Assembly (NCBI GenBank): GCA_947448695.1
Contig: CANFOL010000003.1
Span: forward strand, 1-64,000
Direction of reading: 5' to 3'
From: Burkholderiaceae bacterium
GTDB taxonomy: Bacteria; Pseudomonadota; Gammaproteobacteria; Burkholderiales; Burkholderiaceae
DNA length: 64,000 nt
Part shown: positions 8,719-16,753 of the stretch, one piece after another
Layout of the letters: each line of letters begins with the position of its first letter
Position numbering within the stretch: the first letter of the stretch is position 1
Translations under genes and position numbers: made by a program
The notes under the pieces: generated by a model
Told to the model about the DNA's origin: nothing
Database searches by the model: none
The model's input: only the letters and a program-made list of their open reading frames with translations

Positions 8719-8787
8719 GTAACGCTCAAAAGAAAAACCCCCACTATTTCTAGTGAGGGTTCTTTATTGGTGGGCCGTCAGGGACTT
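8719..8787 (-). repeat. direct repeat copy B (tRNA-Ile 3' end plus terminator)
   Basis: This is the intact counterpart of the repeat at 5570-5639. It comprises the last 20 bases of the tRNA-Ile gene (8768-8787) and the terminator region that follows it on the minus strand. Both copies share the same orientation, the TGTAACGCT edge, the GTGAGGGTT stem arm and the TGGTGGGCCGTCAGGGACTT tRNA end. Confidence 0.85.
8732..8762 (-). terminator. rho-independent terminator of tRNA-Ile
   Basis: Reading the minus strand, a nine-pair stem CCCTCACTA / TAGTGGGGG (one G-T pair) closes a GAAA tetraloop and is followed by TTTTT. It begins six bases after the encoded CCA of the tRNA, so it ends the tRNA-Ile transcript. 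Confidence 0.85.
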
Positions 8788-9061
8788 GAACCCCGGACCA
8801 AAGGATTCCGATTGGTGTGAGTTTCCCCACTCTCTGGACTATGCCTTCACCATATGCCAACACTACTCGCACTTAGGCGGGCGCCGTCTAGTCTCTACAC
8901 CTTCAACTGATGATCATCTATCAGAAGCTTGGCTCGGCATTGCCTTATGAATTTCTTCACTTAGGTTTCACCGAATTTGACGCCATTCACACAGCGACTT
9001 TCGTCATCTGGTGCACAATTTTCTATGAGTCCTCTGCTCTAACCAACTGAGCTAACGGCCC
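8768..9061 (-). tRNA. tRNA-Ile2(CAU), interrupted by a group I intron
   Basis: Joining exon 1 (9061 to 9025, 37 nt) and exon 2 (8807 to 8768, 40 nt) gives a complete 77-nt tRNA. The acceptor stem is GGGCCGT/ACGGCCC, the D stem GCTC/GAGC and the anticodon stem GAGGA/TCCTT with loop CTCATAA. The T stem is CGGGG/CCCTG with loop TTCAAGT, and CCA is encoded. The anticodon is CAT. The body (ACTCATAATC, TTGGTC, GGTTCAAGTCC) resembles the minor isoleucine tRNA whose C34 is changed to lysidine by TilS, rather than either methionine tRNA. The intron splits the gene directly after the anticodon. Removal of that intron is required for function. The gene lies 231 nt past the rpoD stop, with a broken 5' half of the same tRNA in between. 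Confidence 0.95.
8808..9024 (-). ncRNA. self-splicing group I intron (IC3-like) in the tRNA-Ile anticodon loop
   Basis: A 217-nt insertion between anticodon CAT and AATCC. P1 can form as CAUAG-AAAA-UUGUG, placing the last exon base U opposite G of the internal guide, the conserved U-G pair at the 5' splice site. P7 is GACTA (8893-8889) with TAGTC (8841-8837), and the intron ends in G at 8808. Long stretches match my memory of the Azoarcus tRNA-Ile intron core: TCAAATTCGG, GAAACCTAAG, GCCGAGCCAAGCTTC, GAAGGTGTAGAGACTAGACG, GGTGAAGGCATAGTCCAG. It has no open reading frame of note and no homing endonuclease. Family knowledge says such introns splice with guanosine cofactor and no protein; that this one is active is inferred from the intact core. 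Confidence 0.94.
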
Positions 9062-9121
9062 GAAACTTTTCGGGTACAGCAACTACTTTTTACTACCAAA
9101 ACCACACAAAACCGCTATTTA

Positions 9122-9164
9122 CTACACACCATGAAAAACCTTACGGTGTGTAGTTGGTGTGTAG
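9122..9164. repeat. three 9-bp repeats, one inverted (possible integrase arm sites)
   Basis: CTACACACC at 9122-9130 is repeated in inverse orientation as GGTGTGTAG at 9145-9153 and 9156-9164. They lie in the 180-bp stretch between the intact tRNA-Ile and the broken tRNA half. Short repeated 9-10-mers next to a tRNA-borne crossover site are typical of tyrosine-integrase arm-binding sites; the repeats are seen, the role is inference. Confidence 0.5.
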
Positions 9165-9242
9165 TGTTTTTTAAGCACTTCCACCACAACTAACCTATTG
9201 AAATCATTACAATTTCTACCACAAGGACCCATGGTTAAGTCC

Positions 9243-9282
9243 ATTATGAGTCCTCTACTCTAACCAACTGAGCTAACGGCCC
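9243..9282 (-). pseudogene. broken tRNA-Ile(CAU) 5' half, intronless
   Basis: Forty bases identical to the first 40 bases of the spliced tRNA-Ile except for one C-to-T change in the D stem (GAGC becomes GAGT). It begins 10 nt after the rpoD stop. It runs through the anticodon straight into AAT with no intron, then diverges into unrelated sequence (GGACTTAACC). No matching 3' half follows, so it cannot fold as a tRNA. It records that the resident gene at this locus lacked the intron. Confidence 0.88.
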
Positions 9283-9292
9283 TGATAGATGA

Positions 9293-11866
9293 TTAATCTT
9301 CTTCTAAGAAACTCTTTAACTTATCACTTCTACTTGGATGACGCATCTTACGCAAAGCCTTAGCTTCAATTTGTCTAATACGTTCCCGAGTCACATCAAA
9401 CTGTTTACCAACTTCTTCTAAAGTATGATCTGTACTCATCTCAATACCAAAACGCATTCTGAGAACTTTTGCTTCACGCGGCGTTAGGGAATCTAAAATA
9501 TCTTTAACTACATCACGCATCGAATCATGCAAAGCGGCTTCAGCTGGGGCAAGCGTATTACCATCTTCAATAAAGTCGCCTAAATGAGAATCTTCATCGT
9601 CGCCAATCGGAGTTTCCATTGAAATAGGCTCTTTAGCAATCTTCATGATCTTACGAATCTTGTCTTCTGGAATTTCCATCTTCGCAGCCAAAGTAGCTGC
9701 ATCCGGCTCAATTCCAGTCTCTTGTAAAATTTGACGACTAATACGATTCATCTTATTAATCGTTTCAATCATGTGCACTGGAATACGAATCGTTCTTGCT
9801 TGATCGGCAATGGATCTTGTAATCGCTTGTCGAATCCACCATGTTGCATAAGTTGAAAACTTATAACCACGACGATATTCAAACTTATCAACCGCCTTCA
9901 TTAATCCAATATTACCTTCTTGGATGAGATCAAGGAACTGTAAGCCGCGGTTCGTATATTTTTTCGCAATCGAAATCACCAAACGTAAGTTAGCAACCGT
10001 CATCTCACGCTTAGCTTCTCGTGCACGCTTTTCGCCAGCTGTCATTTGCTTATGAACTTCTTTTAACTCAGGCAATGGAATAACTACTTTGTTTTGTAAA
10101 TCAATTAATTTCTGTTGTAACTCTTGAATTGCTGGAACATTACGCTCTAAAAGTGCTGAATAGGGCTTACTTTCTTTTAATAGAGCATCAGTCCATTGCA
10201 AATTCATCGTATTTTTAGGTAACTGCGCCAATACTTCTGAGCGTGGAATACCAATTTTGTCGACCAGAATATTCAAAATCGCGCGCTCGGTCGACCATAC
10301 TTGATTAACCTGAGTACGAATCGTGTCACACAAACGCTCAACACTCTTCGCAGTAAATCTAAAGCCCAATAATTCATTACGAATCAGTGTTTGTGCCTTT
10401 ATGTAGTTCGCTGAGTTATAACCTTCTCGGTCATAAGCGCGGCGCATCTTGTCGAACTGCGTACGAATAATCGCAAACTTTTCTAAAGAAAGTTGCTTGA
10501 GTTCTTCAAGTTGTTTTGCGGATGCAGCTGAGGCAGCAGCTCCACCTCCACCACCATCCTCGTCATCTTCCTCAGACTCTTCATCAGACTCTTCATCTAA
10601 ATCAATTTCTTCCACAGCAGCAGATGCCATTGGGATATCTTCAGCATTTGGATCAACTAATCCATCGACAAAATCATCTACCTGAATAGCTGTTGAAACA
10701 ATCTGATCTGCTAAATCAATAATTTCTGCAATGGTAACTGGACATGCAGATAAAGCCATCAACATATCCTTTAAACCAGCTTCAATTTTCTTAGCAATAA
10801 CAATTTCATCTTCGCGAGTTAATAAATCAACTGTACCCATTTCACGCATATACATACGTACAGGATCAGTAGTTCTTCCAAACTCGGAATCAACTGCCCC
10901 AAGAGCAGCTTCAGCTTCCTCTTCTGCCTCTTCATCAGAAGATGCAGTAATCGCATTCTCATTCAAAATCAGCGTTTCAGCATCAGGAGCTTGTTCATAA
11001 ACCATAATGCCAATATCACTCAATAAGGCAATCAAAGTCTCTAAGGAGTCAGTGTCAGATAACTCATCAGACATGACGTCATTGATCTCACCATGAGTTA
11101 AATACCCACGTGATTTACCCATCTTAATCAAATGCTTTAATCTTGCACGACGCAACTCAAGCTGCTCTTCACTTCCTAATTTGGTTGCATTAAATTCAAG
11201 TAATAAGGCTTTTTCTTTTGCCTTACGATCACGGGCTTTCTGACGATCCGTTCTAATATCAGCATTAGGATCTACTTCTGGTTTTGGTTTAGGTTTTCTT
11301 CCACGTGTTTTTTTAACAGGTTGATCTGCATCAGCTGCAACTTCTGATAATGCTGGGGCCATTACTTCAACAGTTTGCTCAACCGTCTCAACTTGTTTTG
11401 CTTTAGGCAATAATTTTTTAGTAGGTGCTGGTTCTGCGTTCATAGTTTTAACTGTTTTAGCAGGAGCTTTAGAAACCGCTTTGGGGGAAGCTTTAACTGC
11501 AGACTTACTCACAACTTTTTTAGCTGGGACTTTAGCTACCGGCTTAACTACTTTTTTTGCAGAAGCTTTTGTAACGATCACTTTTTTAGCAACAATTTTG
11601 CCTGTTGGTGTCTTGGTTGCAACTTTCTTTACAACACCCTTTGCAAGACCTTTAACAACACCTTTAGAAACTACAACTTTTTTCACTGGCTTTGCAGGTT
11701 TTTTAGGCATTGCTTTAACAACTTTAACCGCAGGTTTTTTCATGTTTTTTGTTGCGGCTGACTTCTTGGTAACGATAACTGGCTTCTTCACCGTTTTTGC
11801 AGGTGTCGACTTTTTTACAGTGACAGCTTTGGAAGTGGTTTTTTTAACTGGGATGGTCTTTGGCAT
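9293..11866 (-). CDS. rpoD: RNA polymerase primary sigma factor RpoD (sigma-70)
   Basis: Housekeeping sigma factor, 857 residues, longer than the 613 of E. coli. Residues 1 to about 200 are a Lys/Ala/Pro/Val-rich tail with repeated KKVV, PAKK and VKK units, ending in RGRKPKPKP. After it come region 1.1, then region 1.2 ([11 protein letters not shown]), a non-conserved domain with an acidic run ([19 protein letters not shown]), and Gly and Ala runs. Regions 2.1-2.4 include [15 protein letters not shown] starting at residue 668. Region 4.2 has the helix-turn-helix [14 protein letters not shown] near 825. It ends the rpsU-yqeY-dnaG-rpoD operon, with 204 bp to dnaG where a separate promoter could lie. 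No strong ribosome-binding site precedes the ATG. Confidence 0.98.
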   Translation of the reverse strand: MPKTIPVKKTTSKAVTVKKSTPAKTVKKPVIVTKKSAATKNMKKPAVKVVKAMPKKPAKPVKKVVVSKGVVKGLAKGVVKKVATKTPTGKIVAKKVIVTKASAKKVVKPVAKVPAKKVVSKSAVKASPKAVSKAPAKTVKTMNAEPAPTKKLLPKAKQVETVEQTVEVMAPALSEVAADADQPVKKTRGRKPKPKPEVDPNADIRTDRQKARDRKAKEKALLLEFNATKLGSEEQLELRRARLKHLIKMGKSRGYLTHGEINDVMSDELSDTDSLETLIALLSDIGIMVYEQAPDAETLILNENAITASSDEEAEEEAEAALGAVDSEFGRTTDPVRMYMREMGTVDLLTREDEIVIAKKIEAGLKDMLMALSACPVTIAEIIDLADQIVSTAIQVDDFVDGLVDPNAEDIPMASAAVEEIDLDEESDEESEEDDEDGGGGGAAASAASAKQLEELKQLSLEKFAIIRTQFDKMRRAYDREGYNSANYIKAQTLIRNELLGFRFTAKSVERLCDTIRTQVNQVWSTERAILNILVDKIGIPRSEVLAQLPKNTMNLQWTDALLKESKPYSALLERNVPAIQELQQKLIDLQNKVVIPLPELKEVHKQMTAGEKRAREAKREMTVANLRLVISIAKKYTNRGLQFLDLIQEGNIGLMKAVDKFEYRRGYKFSTYATWWIRQAITRSIADQARTIRIPVHMIETINKMNRISRQILQETGIEPDAATLAAKMEIPEDKIRKIMKIAKEPISMETPIGDDEDSHLGDFIEDGNTLAPAEAALHDSMRDVVKDILDSLTPREAKVLRMRFGIEMSTDHTLEEVGKQFDVTRERIRQIEAKALRKMRHPSRSDKLKSFLEED

Positions 11867-12070
11867 ATTCGCTAGATGTTAAAAATTAAAGGGGTTTTAC
11901 TTAAATCACAACATTTCCTGCAATAATGAAATCCCTGAAGGCTTTGAGAAAATCTCTTTTTTCAGGCAAGTCTTTGAATTCAATATATATTTGATAGCCC
12001 TCTATTATACTGCCAAATTGATGTATTTTTCAATGTTGGAGTACTTTTTATATCCAAAGTTTTGGATGAC

Positions 12071-13942
12071 CTATCGGATCTTGGCCCCTAATTCTCTATA
12101 TCGAATCAAATCTTCAGGTTGATGCATGTTTAGCTCAACTTTTTGGGTAATTTCTTGCATTTCTTTTTTTGCGAGCTCTATGTCTAGTTTTTTAAGGGCT
12201 CCCTCAAGGTGAGTTTTCGCCTCCTCACGACTAAATTCCGATTCAAACACTTTTTTTATTAACGCCTCATAGTCGCTTGCCATGTCAGAAAGCATTAAAG
12301 TATGCTGAAAAACCGCAAAATTTGTCTCTTCTTGCACTTCCTGACATAAAGCCAATAAATGCTCCATGACTACTTTTGCTTTCTCAGATCTCTGCAATGC
12401 AATATTTTCCAAGAGCGCTCTTTGGCCTGGACTAAGAGCTTTACCCAATTGTGGATGTTGTATCAAGATCCACATCATTTGAATAACTAGCTTGGTGGGC
12501 GCAACTGGCTGTTGTTTTGCCAGATTTTCTAAAGCCCGTAATTCCGCTTTTTTCTTCCAGTCATCTTTTCCAAGCGTTTTCTTAAAGCTCGGATCTATCT
12601 TTTTATTTTGTGAAACAAGCTCTATTTCCTGAGTGCTTGGCAATCCATAAAATTTTTCTAGCTCTAATTGCGTTGATCCAAGGCGTTTAGCTAAATCACG
12701 GAGAATTTGAACGCGAAGTGCAATAGGCGGCATTTTTTTAAAATATTCTTTTGCGGTATTTTGAACTTGCGCCTTGCCTTCTGCACTAGACCAATCGATA
12801 TCCTCCCCAACCACATCAATAAAAAAACGTGACAAGGGCTGCGCTTTTTGGGTTTGAGATTGAAACTCTTCCTCACCAAACTCCCGAATATAACTATCTG
12901 GATCATGCTCCTTTGGCAAAAATAAGAATCGAATCTCTTTATCATCAGCCAAATGGGGAATACAAGCTTCAAAAGCTCTTTTAGCAGCTTTTCTACCAGC
13001 GGAGTCCCCATCAAAAGAAAATACAACTTTGTCAGTATGTCTTAATAAAAGTTGAATATGGTGATCCGTACATGCAGTACCTAAAGTTGCAACCGCGTTG
13101 GGAAATCCCATTTGAGCCAAAGCAACAACATCCATATAACCTTCGCAAACTAAGACAAATCCTTTTTCTCGAATAAATTTTCTTGCCTCAAACAGGCCAT
13201 ATAAATTACTGCCCTTCTTAAATAGGATTGTTTCTGGAGAATTAAGATATTTTGGCTCACCTTTATCAATAATGCGTCCGCCAAAACCGATGATTTGCCC
13301 CTTTAAGTTCCGAATCGGAAACATGATCCGATCCCTGAAACGGTCATACCTTTTAACACGAACAGATCCCTCTACTTCGGATTGAATCATCATTCCAGAC
13401 TCAGCCAATAATTTCGCCGTTACTTCTATTTCATAACTACCAAACAAAGATTCAAAATTTTGCCAAGCATCAGGTGCATAACCCAATCCAAAACGTTTCG
13501 CTACTTCTCCAGACAATCCTCTTTTTTTTAGATATTGAATTGCCCGTTGATTCTTTTTCAATTGCTCTTGATACCACTCCATGATTTTTTCCATGCTTTG
13601 GGTAAGCATGATGGTTTGCTGCTGATCCACCATTTTTACTGCCTCTTGAGCCTGCTTGGGAACAGTTAAACCAACCGATTTTGCTAACTCTTCTATGGCA
13701 TCAACAAAAGTTAGTCCTACATACTCCATTAAAAAACTGATGGCCGTTCCATGAGCACCACATCCAAAACAATGATAAAACTGTTTTGTTTCTGAAACTG
13801 TAAATGATGAGGATTTTTCTTGATGAAAGGGGCACAATCCTTGTAAATTTGAACCTGCTTTTTTTAAGGTCACTGATTGACCGATGATCGTGACAATATC
13901 AACTCGATTTAAAACTTCATCAATAAAGGCACGAGGTATCAA
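12071..13942 (-). CDS. dnaG: DNA primase DnaG
   Basis: Primase that lays RNA primers at the replication fork, 623 residues. The N-terminal CHC2 zinc ribbon is visible as CPFHQEKSSSF and FYHCFGCGAHG. The catalytic Toprim core follows, with VLVCEGYMDVVALAQ (conserved Glu), FSFDGDSAGRKAA and the DPDSYIREFG segment. The C-terminal part is the DnaB-binding helical domain. It lies 12 bp downstream of yqeY in the rpsU operon, as in many proteobacteria, linking translation, replication and transcription genes. The start MIPRAFIDEVLNRVDI is the family's usual one. Confidence 0.98.
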   Translation of the reverse strand: MIPRAFIDEVLNRVDIVTIIGQSVTLKKAGSNLQGLCPFHQEKSSSFTVSETKQFYHCFGCGAHGTAISFLMEYVGLTFVDAIEELAKSVGLTVPKQAQEAVKMVDQQQTIMLTQSMEKIMEWYQEQLKKNQRAIQYLKKRGLSGEVAKRFGLGYAPDAWQNFESLFGSYEIEVTAKLLAESGMMIQSEVEGSVRVKRYDRFRDRIMFPIRNLKGQIIGFGGRIIDKGEPKYLNSPETILFKKGSNLYGLFEARKFIREKGFVLVCEGYMDVVALAQMGFPNAVATLGTACTDHHIQLLLRHTDKVVFSFDGDSAGRKAAKRAFEACIPHLADDKEIRFLFLPKEHDPDSYIREFGEEEFQSQTQKAQPLSRFFIDVVGEDIDWSSAEGKAQVQNTAKEYFKKMPPIALRVQILRDLAKRLGSTQLELEKFYGLPSTQEIELVSQNKKIDPSFKKTLGKDDWKKKAELRALENLAKQQPVAPTKLVIQMMWILIQHPQLGKALSPGQRALLENIALQRSEKAKVVMEHLLALCQEVQEETNFAVFQHTLMLSDMASDYEALIKKVFESEFSREEAKTHLEGALKKLDIELAKKEMQEITQKVELNMHQPEDLIRYRELGAKIR

Positions 13943-13954
13943 GCGATGTCCTTA

Positions 13955-14401
13955 TTACTTTTGTAACGCAGATTTAACCAATCCAGATACCTTACCCATA
14001 TCAGCTTGACCCGCTAACTCAGTCTTTAATACTGCAATGACCTTACCCATATCCTGTGGACCAGTTGCTCCACTGACTTGAATAGCTTTCTCAACGGCAG
14101 TCAATATCGCATCATCAGACAACTGTTCTGGTAAATAGGTTTGTAATAGCTTTAACTCAAAAGTTTCACTCGCAACTAGGTCCTCTCTTTTTGCGGCTTC
14201 GTATTGAGTAATAGAATCTTTACGCTGCTTAATCATTTTTTCAATGATTGCAATAATATGGGCATCGGTAAGCTCAATGCGTTCATCAACTTCTTTTTGT
14301 TTCATTGCCGCCAGTAATAGACGAATGGTATTTAAACGCTGCGCTTCCTTGCTGCGCATTGCGTTTTTCATATCTGTCGTAATTTGTTCTTTTAAGCTCA
14401 T
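13955..14401 (-). CDS. GatB/YqeY domain-containing protein
   Basis: Small helical protein of 148 residues of the YqeY family, related to the tail domain of the GatB amidotransferase subunit; its exact role is unclear, possibly tRNA-binding. The start chosen is ATG 14401 after GAGGGAAAT, giving SLKEQITTDMKNAMRSKEAQ, the usual opening of the family. A longer reading would begin inside the rpsU terminator. Landmarks are LNTIRLLLAAMKQKEVDER, LLQTYLPEQLSD and DMGKVIAVLK. Position between rpsU and dnaG is typical of beta- and gammaproteobacteria. Confidence 0.93.
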   Translation of the reverse strand: MSLKEQITTDMKNAMRSKEAQRLNTIRLLLAAMKQKEVDERIELTDAHIIAIIEKMIKQRKDSITQYEAAKREDLVASETFELKLLQTYLPEQLSDDAILTAVEKAIQVSGATGPQDMGKVIAVLKTELAGQADMGKVSGLVKSALQK

Positions 14402-14469
14402 ATTTCCCTCAGTCAACAATTGATTTATCTCCATTATGACAAGATTTTCTCGTTTTTCTTGTAATGTAA

Positions 14470-14507
14470 GACAAAAAGAAAACCCACCATACAAACGATG
14501 GTGGGTT
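14470..14507 (-). terminator. terminator between rpsU and yqeY
   Basis: On the minus strand AACCCACCAT and ATGGTGGGTT pair across a seven-base loop, followed by TTCTTTTTG. It lies just before the yqeY start and should reduce read-through from the abundant rpsU message into dnaG and rpoD, as the known attenuating terminator does in E. coli. Confidence 0.85.
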
Positions 14508-14525
14508 ATATTTTAATTAATCAAC

Positions 14526-14547
14526 GAGCATGTTTTTTAACATGCTC
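14526..14547. other. perfect 9-bp stem-loop in the rpsU 3' region
   Basis: GAGCATGTT and AACATGCTC flank a TTTT loop, 23 bp beyond the rpsU stop and upstream of the terminator. It lacks a following T-run on the minus strand. It could protect or mark a processing site in the rpsU-dnaG mRNA. Confidence 0.6.
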
Positions 14548-14569
14548 ATTTAAGGATTAGTGGTATTAC

Positions 14570-14782
14570 TTAGTAAAGTTTTTTCGGCAACATCTGGCTA
14601 CGGATGCGCTTATAGTGACGCTTGGCAGCAGCTGCTTTTTTACGCTTACGTTCTGCCGTTGGTTTTTCATAAAACTCACGGGCACGTAGGTCAGTTAACA
14701 ACCCATTTTTTTCAATAGTGCGTTTAAAACGGCGGAGAGCAACTTCAAATGGCTCATTTTCACGAAGGCGAATAGTGGTCAT
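14570..14782 (-). CDS. rpsU: 30S ribosomal protein S21
   Basis: Seventy-residue basic ribosomal protein that helps the 30S subunit engage m[43 protein letters not shown] and the C-terminal [12 protein letters not shown] are all characteristic. It heads the macromolecular-synthesis operon, divergent from tsaD with 57 bp between the starts. That arrangement is conserved in many proteobacteria. Confidence 0.98.
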   Translation of the reverse strand: MTTIRLRENEPFEVALRRFKRTIEKNGLLTDLRAREFYEKPTAERKRKKAAAAKRHYKRIRSQMLPKKLY

Positions 14783-14839
14783 GCGTTAAATTTTCTAAAT
14801 AAACTAAAGACCACAAGTATATCATGAGAAAATCAAAAA

Positions 14840-15919
14840 ATGTACATATTAGGAATAGAAACTTCTTGTGATGAGACAGGCGTTGCTGTCTATGATTCGA
14901 GCTATTGGGAGTCGAATCAACCTGCTCACCTAGGACTTTTGGGGCAAAGTCTATTTTCTCAGGTCAAAATGCATGAAATTTATGGTGGCGTTGTACCAGA
15001 GCTTGCCTCTCGTGACCATATTCGACTGGGATTACCCTTAATTGATGATTGTTTAAAAAAATCCGGTTTAACGATTTCACAAATCGATGGGATTGCCTAC
15101 ACTCAAGGGCCAGGTTTAGCAGGCGCTTTGTTAGTGGGTACTTCAATTGCTAAGGCTATGGCGTTTGCCCTTTCAAAAAAAATTATCGGCATTCATCACC
15201 TCGAAGGTCATCTACTCTCCCCGCTACTCTCACCCAATATTGAAAGCTTTAACACACAAGATCTTTTCCCATTTTTAGCACTTTTGGTCTCAGGGGGGCA
15301 TACACAACTCATGTTAGTGAAAGATATTGGGGTTTATGAGCTACTTGGAGAAACTTTAGATGATGCGGCAGGTGAGGCTTTTGACAAAACAGCAAAATTA
15401 TTAGGACTTAGCTATCCAGGCGGGCCAGCAGTATCTTTGTTGGCAAAACAGGGTATGCCGGGGAAATTCAACCTCCCGAGACCACTCATGCACTCAAAAA
15501 ATCTTGATTTTTCTTTTGCAGGTCTAAAAACTGCAGTATTGACGCAAACAAAATTAAAAATGCAAACTGACCAAACTTTGGATCAGCAATTTAAGGCAGA
15601 TTTGTCTCTTGCATTTGTTGAAGCAGTCGTCGAAGTATTGTGTAAAAAAGTCAAAGACGCGATTCATTTAACGAATTGCAAAACCCTCGTTGTTGCTGGT
15701 GGCGTTGGTGCAAATGAACAATTAAGAACTGGATTAAATTTGATTGCACAACACTTGAAATTTCAAGTGCTTTATCCGCCACTTGATTTATGTACGGATA
15801 ATGGGGCAATGATTGCTTTTGCTGGAGCCATCAAACTTCTGAAAAACCCAAACTTAGCTGAGTCGACTCTATCTTTTGATGTCAAGCCTCGCTGGCCACT
15901 AGACCAGCTCATCACCTAA
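14840..15919 (+). CDS. tsaD: tRNA N6-threonylcarbamoyladenosine transferase TsaD
   Basis: Transfers the threonylcarbamoyl group to A37 of ANN-decoding tRNAs (t6A), together with TsaB/TsaE. The 359-residue ASKHA fold starts with [17 protein letters not shown]. The metal ligands are in [15 protein letters not shown], the nucleotide loop in [11 protein letters not shown], and the late [10 protein letters not shown] is also present. A short stretch after VAVYDS ([13 protein letters not shown]) is longer than in E. coli. The 3' end overlaps the convergent folE2 by four bases. The tRNA-Ile(CAU) in this window is one expected substrate class. Confidence 0.98.
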   Translation: MYILGIETSCDETGVAVYDSSYWESNQPAHLGLLGQSLFSQVKMHEIYGGVVPELASRDHIRLGLPLIDDCLKKSGLTISQIDGIAYTQGPGLAGALLVGTSIAKAMAFALSKKIIGIHHLEGHLLSPLLSPNIESFNTQDLFPFLALLVSGGHTQLMLVKDIGVYELLGETLDDAAGEAFDKTAKLLGLSYPGGPAVSLLAKQGMPGKFNLPRPLMHSKNLDFSFAGLKTAVLTQTKLKMQTDQTLDQQFKADLSLAFVEAVVEVLCKKVKDAIHLTNCKTLVVAGGVGANEQLRTGLNLIAQHLKFQVLYPPLDLCTDNGAMIAFAGAIKLLKNPNLAESTLSFDVKPRWPLDQLIT

Positions 15920-16734
15920 GAACTGATCCTAGCAAAAGCGCTGTGATTATGGATTGATTCAAAATTTTCTGCTTCAACCTCATAAGAAACAATATTCTCT
16001 AATTTAGCGACATTACTTGCAACATCACGAACTAAGTCCTCAACAAATTTTGGATTTTCATACGATTTCTCAGTAACATATTTTTCGTCCGTTCTCTTCA
16101 AAAGCCCCCATAACTCACAAGATGCTTGCGATTCGGCGATGCGAATAAGCTCTTCAACAAACATCGAAGTATCATTCTTTAAACGAACTTCAATCACAAC
16201 ATGAGAGCGTTGATTATGAGCGCCATAATCAGATATTTCTTTTGAACAAGGGCATAAACTCATAACAGGTACCAGCACTTTTAAAAAGTTCGCCACATGA
16301 ACAGCGCCGTTATGTTCTTCGGCAAAGCTAGTCCAAGTAACCTGATAATCCATCAAACTTTGAATACCTGAAATAGGCGCAGTTTTATTGACGAAATGTG
16401 CATAACTTAACTCAATCATGCCCTTTTTGGCTTCGAGCAAAGGTAACATTTTACGAATGAGTTGATCTAAGCTTTTGGCGCTAACAGGTTCCTTTGACTC
16501 TTGCAAAAGCGCCATAAAGCGAGACATATGGGTACCTTTTTTTTCCGCAGGTAAGGCCACATTCAAATTAAACTGTGCAACAGACGGCATCAGATCATAT
16601 TCCGCTTGAACCATAATCGGAAAACGAATATTGCGAACACCAACTTGCTCAATAGCTAAGTTACGATCATCCGAACTAGCCTGAATATCGGACATGGATG
16701 CTTTGTTTAACTCGGTTATTTTTAAATCATTCAT
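15916..16734 (-). CDS. folE2: GTP cyclohydrolase FolE2 (type IB)
   Basis: Zinc-independent GTP cyclohydrolase I of the FolE2/COG1469 family, 272 residues, making 7,8-dihydroneopterin triphosphate for folate synthesis. The catalytic Cys lies in [19 protein letters not shown], and the family's [10 protein letters not shown] follows. [11 protein letters not shown] near the N-terminus and [14 protein letters not shown] [12 protein letters not shown] at the C-terminus also match. FolE2 often stands in for zinc-dependent FolE1 or is used under zinc limitation; no folE1 is seen here. It lies 19 bp after dxs on the same strand, so it may share that transcript. Confidence 0.96.
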   Translation of the reverse strand: MNDLKITELNKASMSDIQASSDDRNLAIEQVGVRNIRFPIMVQAEYDLMPSVAQFNLNVALPAEKKGTHMSRFMALLQESKEPVSAKSLDQLIRKMLPLLEAKKGMIELSYAHFVNKTAPISGIQSLMDYQVTWTSFAEEHNGAVHVANFLKVLVPVMSLCPCSKEISDYGAHNQRSHVVIEVRLKNDTSMFVEELIRIAESQASCELWGLLKRTDEKYVTEKSYENPKFVEDLVRDVASNVAKLENIVSYEVEAENFESIHNHSAFARISS

Positions 16735-16753
16735 ATAAATATTGTCCTAGAAA

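Noticed and set aside
8753..8950. 65-codon open frame over the tRNA-Ile 3' half and intron
   Set aside because: It reads across tRNA and ribozyme sequence on the opposite strand; no protein features.
8912..9293. A 12-base identity in inverse orientation between the intron and the rpoD 3' flank (CTGATAGATGAT)
   Set aside because: Short and in unlike contexts; probably chance.
10449..11882. Ser/Pro-rich and Thr/Phe-rich open frames antisense to rpoD
   Set aside because: They mirror the Asp/Glu-rich and Lys/Ala-rich codons of rpoD and have no independent support.
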